Assembly: GCA_021413475.1 (NCBI GenBank)
Contig: JAIOQJ010000118.1
Location: 1-34,346, forward strand
Direction: 5' to 3'
DNA length: 34,346 nucleotides
DNA from: Planctomycetota bacterium
GTDB taxonomy: Bacteria > Planctomycetota > Planctomycetia > Gemmatales > Gemmataceae
Shown: positions 18,184 to 26,204 of the stretch, one piece after another
Numbering within the stretch: position 1 is the stretch's first letter
How the letters are laid out: the number at the start of each line of letters is the position of its first letter
Translations under genes and position numbers: made by a program
The notes under the pieces: model-generated
Databases searched by the model: none
What the model saw: the letters and a program-made list of their open reading frames with translations, nothing else
Told to the model about the DNA's origin: nothing

Positions 18184-20530
18184 TGGCCATCAACTCCTGA
18201 CGCCGCAAGGTTCGGATCCACCAGATCCACAATCCTAGAACCATGCTGCCTAAAACCACCAACGCGGCGATCCCAATTCCGTAAATAGATTCCCGCAATT
18301 TTCGCAAGGGCTTTTCAGCAGCGGTCTTGCTTACCTGAACGGCGAGCAACCAACGGCGATCGTCCTTTTTCACTGTGTCGTCGCCTCCCACATGGTAAGG
18401 ATACAGCGGCACGCTGCTAACGAAAAATTCGTCCTGGCCTTCTCCGTTTGGAAAGGGATCGCGATAGACCGATTCCCCGGCATTGTTCGCATGAAAGCAA
18501 TCCAGCGACTGATAAATGGGCTTGGGGTCTTCTTCATGTTCGACAATCGTATTCGCTTTCGCATGCCACGCCCAACAGCCGCGCTCATTGACCAGGATGA
18601 CCGACTCATCCTCCGGATTTGCCGCTCGGATTCTGTCACTTCCGAGCCAGCGAAGCAGATCCCGATCGACATCGATATTCGTCGAAATGATGGCGACGAT
18701 TTCTTGCTTCGCGTTGCGGATCGGTGCCGAAACGTCGATTCGCAAATTCTGATGCGTCCGGGAACGAAACACCTGGGAGATATGAACACGCTCGATCGGC
18801 GTATGGGCAATGTGTTTATCTTTCTCGTCGAACTGGTTGCCCATGCCATTGAAGTAATCGCGCCAGGACCAATTTTTGCGGAAGAAGTCTTCACCCTGTT
18901 CGTTCGTGGAATTCACGAATGGCGTTCCGTTCGCCTCCAGGCGCCCGAGCCAATAACCGCGTCCCTCGACGACACCGATCAACGCCACGCCGCGCGATTC
19001 CTTATCCGTGTGATACCAAGGCATGGTTGACTTCGTTTGATCGATTAGCCAGTCGTTGAATACCTTGCGATCTTCCCCGGTCAAGGGAGGCCCTTTCGTT
19101 GTCGGGATCTGCTTGAACTTTTCGAGCGCGGCGAGCAACTTCCCATCTTTCATCCAGTTCGCCTTCTCGGCTTCCTTGGCTGCGATTTGAATGAACTCAA
19201 CGCGATCACGCAATTTCTCCTCGATCAACTGACTGGCGATGCTCGATGTTCGCAGCAGCGACTTTTGGACATTCTCCGCAACAGCTCGTTCGCTCTGCTT
19301 GAAAATTTTGTTCGCGGAGTAAAGGCCCAAGAAGGCCAGAGCCACCAGGAAAATAATGGTAACTGCCGCGGCGGCAATCAGGGCGGGGCGCTGACGAGCC
19401 CAGAGAGCACGGCTATTCAAGCCAGCCAGCAGAGCGGCCGCGCTCGGGGGCCTTTCTTCGGGTTTGACGGCAAGACAACGCTCGATCAACGTAGCCAGGG
19501 TCGAATCGATCTCCGAAACATTCTGCGGCGCGGCCTCCTGCACGGTTTTACGCAGCGAGACGTGAGGTTGTTCTTCCAGCGAACGACGGTACTCGACCAA
19601 GCGAGCGCGGACGTCTTTGATGCTCGCCAACCGACGGACGGTATCGCCGTCCGCTCGCGGGCGTTTTCCGGTCAGCATCTCAAAAAGAATCGCGCCCAGG
19701 GCGTAAACGTCCCAATTCGTATCGGGCAAGGTGCTTTTCGCGGCAGCTTGCTCGGGCGGCATGTAAAACATCGTTCCGAAAGCACCCGGTTCCTGACTGC
19801 CAAGCTGGGCCTGGCCAAAATCCGCAACCAGGGGTTCTCCCGATTCATTCATCAGAATATTGGCCGGCTTCAGATCGCAGTGGATGACGCTTTTCGTATG
19901 AACGTACGCCATGGTCTGCACCACCCGCGTGAAGAGCGGCAATGCCTCGCGCAAGGGGAGCGGTCCACGGTTTTTCAGTAAATCAGCCAGCGATCCATTT
20001 CTGGCGTACGGCATCACGTAGTATGGCGGGTCGGCCTTCTTGTCCGCGAATTGCTTGAAAGACATGACGCCCGTGCAGCCCTCGAGCCTTGCGATCCGGC
20101 TCACTTCACGATGCATGGCCTCCCATTGCGAGCAGGTAAAGAACTTGATCGCCACCTGGCCAATATCCCCTTCGGTGCTCTGGGCTTCCCAGACTGTTCC
20201 AAATGCTCCTTTGCCGATTCGGTGCAGCAGTTTGTAGCCGGGCACCAACGAAGCTTCGCCCGCATCGAGCTGATCGTTTTCGAGCCGTTGCTCGATTCCT
20301 TCCATGGCCGTGTAATGCTGGACGGTAACTAGAAGCGGCTCTTGAGATCCGTCGGCCGCGCGAAATTGAGAATCGATGATCGTCCCTGAAGAACTCGACA
20401 CCTCGGGCGTGGATTTCGACGTGCTTCCTGTCCCCTGGGAAGTTGCCGGAACATAGGCTTCCGTTCGCAGCAAAGGTTCGGCAGAACCCGTGTGCTTGGG
20501 TATTTCGGTGAGATCATTGGGGGAGGACAT
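18176..20530 (-). CDS. Ser/Thr protein kinase with transmembrane Cache-like sensor domain
   Basis: YKLLHRIGKGAFGTVWEAQ, VAIKFF, VIHCDLKPANILM, VADFGQAQ, GTMFYMPPEQ. TM helix, then an extracytoplasmic segment ...WSWRDYFNG...ISQVFRSRTHQNLRIDVSAPIRN...EIVAIISTNIDVD, then a C-terminal TM helix. Confidence 0.9.
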   Translation of the reverse strand: MSSPNDLTEIPKHTGSAEPLLRTEAYVPATSQGTGSTSKSTPEVSSSSGTIIDSQFRAADGSQEPLLVTVQHYTAMEGIEQRLENDQLDAGEASLVPGYKLLHRIGKGAFGTVWEAQSTEGDIGQVAIKFFTCSQWEAMHREVSRIARLEGCTGVMSFKQFADKKADPPYYVMPYARNGSLADLLKNRGPLPLREALPLFTRVVQTMAYVHTKSVIHCDLKPANILMNESGEPLVADFGQAQLGSQEPGAFGTMFYMPPEQAAAKSTLPDTNWDVYALGAILFEMLTGKRPRADGDTVRRLASIKDVRARLVEYRRSLEEQPHVSLRKTVQEAAPQNVSEIDSTLATLIERCLAVKPEERPPSAAALLAGLNSRALWARQRPALIAAAAVTIIFLVALAFLGLYSANKIFKQSERAVAENVQKSLLRTSSIASQLIEEKLRDRVEFIQIAAKEAEKANWMKDGKLLAALEKFKQIPTTKGPPLTGEDRKVFNDWLIDQTKSTMPWYHTDKESRGVALIGVVEGRGYWLGRLEANGTPFVNSTNEQGEDFFRKNWSWRDYFNGMGNQFDEKDKHIAHTPIERVHISQVFRSRTHQNLRIDVSAPIRNAKQEIVAIISTNIDVDRDLLRWLGSDRIRAANPEDESVILVNERGCWAWHAKANTIVEHEEDPKPIYQSLDCFHANNAGESVYRDPFPNGEGQDEFFVSSVPLYPYHVGGDDTVKKDDRRWLLAVQVSKTAAEKPLRKLRESIYGIGIAALVVLGSMVLGLWIWWIRTLRRQELMANG

Positions 20531-20732
20531 GAAAAAATACGTCCCTTCCGATACCTGGGTGACTTCATTCGCTGAGGTTAATTTACGTCAGCGAATGCAC
20601 TCCCGCAACAGGTAGGATGGAACGAAATCCATTCAATCCGGAGAAATGACTTCGGCGCTCGACTCGTCTCAGGCCTTAATCGGGCGCGGATATTGAAGAC
20701 CTGAACGATCGGCGGCCGACAAATTTTATGCG

Positions 20733-21782
20733 TTAGAACTGAAAGCCAAGCTGGAAAAAGAAGCCATCCAGCGACAAATCGCTCGTCCGAGGGAGCGTTT
20801 TTCCTTCAGAGAAATCATCGATAAGCGTCGGCCGCTGGACCAAGCTGAACCAATTGACCGCCTGATAGCCTCCGGTGAAGCTGAAACCGCGATATTGCCA
20901 GGTCGCACCCAATGCCAAACCGATCATTGGAACAATCGGACGATCGAGACTGGCGACGTCGGTATAAACCGTCCCGCCGCCGTTGTTTGTTTCGAACAGT
21001 GCCGAGCGATTGCGGCCGTAGATCAAACCGCCACTGGCTTTAGTGAACACCGAGAAATTCTTGACGACTTTCCAGCGAAATTCCGTGCCCAAGATCGGTC
21101 CAGCCCCTTCAAAATTCGAACGACTCTCGGCAAAAGCGGAATCAGCCAAACGGCCATTGTACGTGGCATTCAGGCTTTGCCGGATCGATGCGAAACGCAC
21201 GCCGCCGTAGAGGCGGATCTGCGTCCATTCATCCACGTTCATCGTCTTGCCGAATTCAAAATCGTAGATGTTGTAGTCGAGCCGGGACCGAGCGATGGCA
21301 GTTAGCGCCGAGTCAGTCAAACCAGGTCGAGTCAAGGTCGGATAAAGAAGCCCACCGGCCGGTGCCCGAGCGAATTCATTCCCACGGCTATGCAGGTACG
21401 TGTAAAAGAATCCCACATCCCAGCCGGATTCCGCGAAGCGATAGCCGAGGCCGGCCCGGAGCCCGCTGCGCGTGTCGTACCGGACTGACTGGAGATCGCC
21501 GCGCGGCGTGATATCGTTCACCGCGTCGATCAAGGCGTAGTCCAGCGTGCGCTGCCGAGGGCGAAGCAGCAGATATTCGGCTGCACCGTAAAATCCGCCC
21601 TCGTGGTGAGCTTCCGCGTGCTCATGCACCTCCGCTGCGTGATGGAGTTCCGGCGGCGTCAAATCCTTGACAGTACCCGCGGGCACTGTGGGCAACACCA
21701 GCGCGCGATTAGGTTCCTCCGCCACTGCGGAGCCAATCGCAAGCATAACCACAACGAGATAGATGAAGAAATACGGTCGCAT
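20733..21782 (-). CDS. Lpg1974-like outer membrane beta-barrel protein
   Basis: Signal peptide, GFYGAAEYLLLRPRQRTLDYAL, GLRAGLGYRFAESGWDVGFFYTYLHS, RLYGGVRFASI, terminal DGFFFQLGFQF. Confidence 0.8.
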   Translation of the reverse strand: MRPYFFIYLVVVMLAIGSAVAEEPNRALVLPTVPAGTVKDLTPPELHHAAEVHEHAEAHHEGGFYGAAEYLLLRPRQRTLDYALIDAVNDITPRGDLQSVRYDTRSGLRAGLGYRFAESGWDVGFFYTYLHSRGNEFARAPAGGLLYPTLTRPGLTDSALTAIARSRLDYNIYDFEFGKTMNVDEWTQIRLYGGVRFASIRQSLNATYNGRLADSAFAESRSNFEGAGPILGTEFRWKVVKNFSVFTKASGGLIYGRNRSALFETNNGGGTVYTDVASLDRPIVPMIGLALGATWQYRGFSFTGGYQAVNWFSLVQRPTLIDDFSEGKTLPRTSDLSLDGFFFQLGFQF

Positions 21783-22114
21783 CCGAGCGGCCTCCTACGG
21801 GGCGCGGGGCGGAAATTAGCTCCAACAAGCGCGATCCGCATAACCGAATCAGTCGATGGAAACAAGACCGACCCGGAGCGACTTTTCGGCTCCGTCCGTT
21901 CGTAGCGATTTGGGAAACTGTCGGGGTTCAAGCAGCTTCCGCCGACCGTCCATTGTCCCTCGGCGACCAGGGTCGAGAAGTCGCTGAAGTCTTGCCGCTT
22001 CCCATGCCGATGAACGGGTACTGCCCGATTCTCCATGCTTTGCAGTTCGCCCAGATTGATAGCCGAAGCGACTTGTGCAGGGTTTCCAAGTTTTGCATCA
22101 GGGACCAAGAAAAA

Positions 22115-22666
22115 ATGAGTGAATCGACTCCGACCGGGCCGATCCATCTCGGGTTTTTGACCGTGTTTCAGGAAGGCAACGGCTTTCTGGGCGGTTATTT
22201 GGCCACCAATTCGTGGGGCAGGCCGCTCGAATTTCGGCTCAGCACCGCTGTGCAGCCGAATCGGGTGCAGTCGATCCTGTACGGAACGACCCTCCAGGAA
22301 TATCTCTGCGCCGATCTCATAGGTAAGACGCTGATCGAAAAGTGTTCGACGTCGGTCCATCTCTTAATTACCGACTCGCTCGATGTGCTCCCCATCCGCA
22401 GCCGGTTGGAAGTCCCCGTCCTCGCGGTGTTGCCGCCGGAGAACCAGGACGTCAGCTTTCTCCCGGCCGAACGCGTGACTCGTTTGCCTCGCGAGAAGTT
22501 GAGCACGGCTCTGTACTTTGATCCCCGCAAGCAAGGCGACTTGGAGCAGATTCAGGCGTTGCTCGATCGCATCGACACGTCCCTCGATTTTGCCGAGCCG
22601 TTCAGCCGAATCCGCGAGGCGATGGTCGAGGCCCGCAAGATGGGGGTCACCAGCCGTGCTGCTTGA
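22115..22666 (+). CDS. Protein of unknown function coupled to the SNF2 helicase gene
   Basis: ATG at 22115: MSESTPTGPIHLGFLTVFQEGNGFLGGYLATNSWGRPLEFRLST... The stop at 22664-22666 overlaps the downstream GTG start. Confidence 0.75.
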   Translation: MSESTPTGPIHLGFLTVFQEGNGFLGGYLATNSWGRPLEFRLSTAVQPNRVQSILYGTTLQEYLCADLIGKTLIEKCSTSVHLLITDSLDVLPIRSRLEVPVLAVLPPENQDVSFLPAERVTRLPREKLSTALYFDPRKQGDLEQIQALLDRIDTSLDFAEPFSRIREAMVEARKMGVTSRAA

Positions 22667-24410
22667 ATCACCCGCGAGTGAAGCCGCCGAGCCGACCGCG
22701 TTTTCCATCGACCTCGAACTGGGTATGGACGTCTTGCGGATGCCCCGTTTCGAAAGTGAAATGCGGCCGCAGGTCCGTGAAGCCCGTCTTCTGAACGACT
22801 CCCCGTGGGCCAGGTCGATCGGTGCGCTCGACATGCGCATCCAAACGGAGGGCTGGAAGTTCCCCGCGCCGCCCGACGAACCGTTGCCGACTCCACAAGC
22901 CGAGTTGAAGCCGGTTTCGGTGGATGAGCCTACCGCCGACGATCCGCAGTTGCCGCGTTCGAAGCCAAAGCTCCGCATACGACCGACCGCCGAGACCGTC
23001 CTCTTCAAGGACCGGTTGCTCTACTTGCTGCAACCGCCGCTCGACAATCTGTTCGGGGGCAAGCAAGTTTCGGTGCCGTTCGCGCCGTTTCCGTATCAGC
23101 TTGAAGGTATCCGCTTTTTGATGCCCCGCCACTCGGCCCTGATCGCCGACGAAATGGGTCTCGGCAAGACGATGCAGACGATTCTCGCCATTCGCCTGCT
23201 GTTCCAGTCGGGGATGATCCGCAAGGTTCTGCTCATCTGCCCGAAGCCGCTGGTGTTCAACTGGACGCGTGAACTGAAATTGTGGGCCGCCGACTTGCCG
23301 TTTGAAGTGCTCGGAGGCGACACGCAGACCCGTCGAGCCTCGTGGCAGGTGTCGAATACCCCTCTGAAGCTCGTCAATTATGAGATCCTCACCCGCGATG
23401 CCGACATGCTTCAGGAAGAGGGGATGCACTTCGACCTCGTCGTTCTCGATGAGGCGCAGCGGATCAAGAACCACGATTCGAAGACCGCCCAAGTGGTCCG
23501 GAGTATCCAGCGCTCACGAAGTTGGGCCCTCACAGGCACGCCGATCGAGAATCGGCCGGAAGACCTGATCAACATCTTTGCGTTCGTCGATCCGGGCCGT
23601 ATTCCTCCCGAGACGCCCGCGAAACGGCTCAATCAATTGACGAGCGACTGCATCATCCGCCGGCTCAAGGAAGACGTGCAGAAGGACATGCCGCCCAAGT
23701 TTGTCTGCGATACGCCGTTGGAACTGTCGCCCGCCCAGCGCGAATCCTATGATCTCGCGGAGAAAGACGGCATCGTCCGCCTGAACGAACTCGGCGAGAC
23801 CATCACGGTCCAGCACGTCTTTCAACTGGTGATGCGGCTGAAGCAGATCTGCAACTTCGATCCTCTCACCGGGTCGAGTGCCAAACTCGAACAATTGCTC
23901 GCCGACATGGAAGAGGTGGCCGAGAACGGCCGCAAGGCGATTATCTTTTCGCAGTGGGTCCAACCGCTGGAGGTGATCGCCAAGTCGCTCGAACCGTACG
24001 GCCCGCTGCAATTCCACGGAAAGATCCCCGGCCGCGACCGCCCGCAGATTCTCGATCAGTTCAAGAACGATCCGACCAAGCACGTCATCTTGATGAGCTA
24101 CGGCACGGGAAGCGTCGGCCTGAACCTGCAGTTCACCAACTATGTATTCCTGTTCGACCGCTGGTGGAACCCGGCCATCGAAGACCAGGCCATCAACCGC
24201 GCCCATCGCATCGGCCAGAAGAACCCGGTGACGGTCAAGCGTTTCGTCATGGAAAACACCATCGAGAAACGGATCGCCGAGGTCCTCGATCGCAAACGGC
24301 AACTGTTCAACGAGATCCTCGAACAAAACGGCGAACCCGTGCTCGGCCTGACCAACGAAGAGGTTTTCGGTTTGTTTGATATCAAGGCTAGGCCGAAAAA
24401 GGTGGGGTGA
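22656..24410 (+). CDS. SNF2-family DEAD/DEAH-type helicase
   Basis: IADEMGLGKTMQTILAIRLL, LVNYEILTRD, VVLDEAQRIKN, SRSWALTGTPIENR, FDRWWNPAIEDQAINRAHRIGQKNPVTVKRFV. In-frame GTG at 22656 is preferred because the upstream 22518 start lies deep in the previous gene. Confidence 0.9.
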   Translation: MLLESPASEAAEPTAFSIDLELGMDVLRMPRFESEMRPQVREARLLNDSPWARSIGALDMRIQTEGWKFPAPPDEPLPTPQAELKPVSVDEPTADDPQLPRSKPKLRIRPTAETVLFKDRLLYLLQPPLDNLFGGKQVSVPFAPFPYQLEGIRFLMPRHSALIADEMGLGKTMQTILAIRLLFQSGMIRKVLLICPKPLVFNWTRELKLWAADLPFEVLGGDTQTRRASWQVSNTPLKLVNYEILTRDADMLQEEGMHFDLVVLDEAQRIKNHDSKTAQVVRSIQRSRSWALTGTPIENRPEDLINIFAFVDPGRIPPETPAKRLNQLTSDCIIRRLKEDVQKDMPPKFVCDTPLELSPAQRESYDLAEKDGIVRLNELGETITVQHVFQLVMRLKQICNFDPLTGSSAKLEQLLADMEEVAENGRKAIIFSQWVQPLEVIAKSLEPYGPLQFHGKIPGRDRPQILDQFKNDPTKHVILMSYGTGSVGLNLQFTNYVFLFDRWWNPAIEDQAINRAHRIGQKNPVTVKRFVMENTIEKRIAEVLDRKRQLFNEILEQNGEPVLGLTNEEVFGLFDIKARPKKVG

Positions 24411-24452
24411 TGCGAATTGATTGATTAGGGCCTCCACCGAGTTCGCAATTGA

Positions 24453-24941
24453 CTAAGGAGTCGCAGGGACAACAAACTCGATTGCCCGCAAAGGCCGCTG
24501 GTCTAATGGTGGGCCATCGCCGCCATCTACGACTCGAATGGTGACCTGTTGGCCACGCCCACGATGCAACAACTCGAATAGCGCGTTTATCGAAAAGCCC
24601 CGAATCACATCTCCGACGTGAAATCCTGCGCGTCCGAAGACTCCATCGGGAGTGACTGATTCGACTACAAGTACCTCTCGCATGTACGAGGATCCATCCT
24701 CCCGAATATAGGGTGTTCCATGCTCAAACCCCAAATCACGCTCCAGGGGACGACCGATCTTTACTTGCCAATAGCAACGTATATTATCCATATGCCAAAG
24801 AGAACGGCGAATACAGTAATTGAGCGGATGAGCCATTTCCGCATTGTTTTCTCTCCATGCTTTGGCACCGACCTCAGGATTGCTCAGTTGATGCTTCAGT
24901 AAATTTCGGCGGCAATTCGGGGCCGCCAACCATTTCACCAT
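24453..24941 (-). CDS. PDZ-like domain protein
   Basis: VLVVESVTPDGVFGRAGFHVGDVIRGFSINALFELLHRGRGQQVTIRVV resembles a PDZ fold. Confidence 0.6.
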   Translation of the reverse strand: MVKWLAAPNCRRNLLKHQLSNPEVGAKAWRENNAEMAHPLNYCIRRSLWHMDNIRCYWQVKIGRPLERDLGFEHGTPYIREDGSSYMREVLVVESVTPDGVFGRAGFHVGDVIRGFSINALFELLHRGRGQQVTIRVVDGGDGPPLDQRPLRAIEFVVPATP

Positions 24942-24944
24942 TCA

Positions 24945-26117
24945 CTACTCAAAAAACACCGCACTAGCCGTGAACCCGTGGATGAAGTTCTTCCCCCCGA
25001 CAGGCCCCAGTTCCCCCGCGGCGAAGAAGCCCGCGAGCGGCAGTGGACCTACCACTTCCTGGATGGCCCCCGCGTCGTGGCTGGCGTCCGTGAACATGCG
25101 GGTGCCGCGGCCGTTGCAGGTGAAGAGAAGGCCGCCTTTCGCTTTGAGGCCGCTGTCGTTTTCGGCTTTGAGCATCGTTCGCAAACAAGCGTCGGCACTG
25201 GCCCCGTCGCGTACCTGGAACTGGACCGTTTGCCCCACGCGAATGCGGTCGGTGATGGCCATCACGCCGGTATTGCGGTCGATGCCGAGCAGATTGCGGA
25301 TCAGGAAATCGCCTTGTCGAAATTCATCGCGATACTCGTTGATGGCGACACCCAGCAGCAATCCTCGTTCACAAAGGGTGCGATCCTGCGGCGTGAGCTC
25401 GCTGTAGAGTCCTTGCAGATACTCGAGCGGTTGCCGGCCACCGAGTTCGATGATGATATTTTCCTGCCCCTTGGTGACGATCATCGGTCGGCCGATCGGT
25501 CGGCAACCTTGTGAAACCACGTTGCGATACCCGAATTTCCCGTGCAGGAGCACGCCCACCGCCCCCTCGGCGATCACTTCATCGTTCAAGATCAGGCTGT
25601 TGGCACTCGGCCCCGACGGGCTCGACGCCATGCCGCCCGCGATGACCAGGCCGGGGTAATCATCGTTGAGGGTCGGCAGAAAAATCTCCGCCGTCGGAAA
25701 AGTGTACGGATCGCCGAAGGCCAGCAGCAGCGACTTGGCGGGGTCAATCTCGAGCATGGCGTCGGGCCAGCCGAGGAGAGTGACGCCGTCGGACGTCTGC
25801 GACATTTGCAACTGGAAGGCATCGACTTCCACGCGGCCGTTCCAGTTGCCGAGCCAAAGCGAAAGAGCCGGATCGCCTTCGACTTCACGGCGATTGCCGA
25901 CGATCGATTCGCCCAGGCAACCGATCAAACAGCGAGGTTGCAGCTTGCCGTGCAGTAGGCGAGCGATCGGCCCGGCGGAGTCAGCGTGGTGCGGCGAATA
26001 GAAAGCCAGCGCGAGTTCCGGGCGGGCGTCCCCCATCTGACGGCTGGCTTCCCAGCAAACTTCGTCCACGGCCTGTCTGGCATCAAGGGCTGTCGAGATT
26101 GCAGCCGCGAACGGCAT
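24945..26117 (-). CDS. FIST N/C domain sensory protein
   Basis: PELALAFYSPHHADSAGPIARLLHGKLQPRCLIGCLGESIVG (FIST_N), ...VQFQVRDGASADACLRTMLKAE...GGLLFTCNGRGTRMFTDASHDAGAIQEVVGPLPLAGFFAAGELGPVGGKNFIHGFTASAVFF (FIST_C). Confidence 0.92.
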   Translation of the reverse strand: MPFAAAISTALDARQAVDEVCWEASRQMGDARPELALAFYSPHHADSAGPIARLLHGKLQPRCLIGCLGESIVGNRREVEGDPALSLWLGNWNGRVEVDAFQLQMSQTSDGVTLLGWPDAMLEIDPAKSLLLAFGDPYTFPTAEIFLPTLNDDYPGLVIAGGMASSPSGPSANSLILNDEVIAEGAVGVLLHGKFGYRNVVSQGCRPIGRPMIVTKGQENIIIELGGRQPLEYLQGLYSELTPQDRTLCERGLLLGVAINEYRDEFRQGDFLIRNLLGIDRNTGVMAITDRIRVGQTVQFQVRDGASADACLRTMLKAENDSGLKAKGGLLFTCNGRGTRMFTDASHDAGAIQEVVGPLPLAGFFAAGELGPVGGKNFIHGFTASAVFFE

Positions 26118-26204
26118 GAATGGCTCCTGCAGTGAAAAGCGTGGACGGAATGTAGGTCGGGTCGAGTCTTCGAGGCCCGACGGTGCGATTGCCAGCGAGC
26201 AAAT

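Noticed and set aside
16837-18288. 483-aa plus-strand ORF
   Set aside because: Antisense shadow of the FHA-cyclase gene. No recognisable motifs; GC-rich genomes give long opposite-strand ORFs.
22518-22655. 5' extension of the SNF2 ORF (MIPASKATWSRFRRC...)
   Set aside because: Overlaps the upstream gene in another frame. The in-frame GTG at 22656 gives a coding-like N-terminus.
22668-24437. Minus-strand ORFs of 274 and 307 aa
   Set aside because: Antisense to SNF2 helicase motifs on the plus strand.
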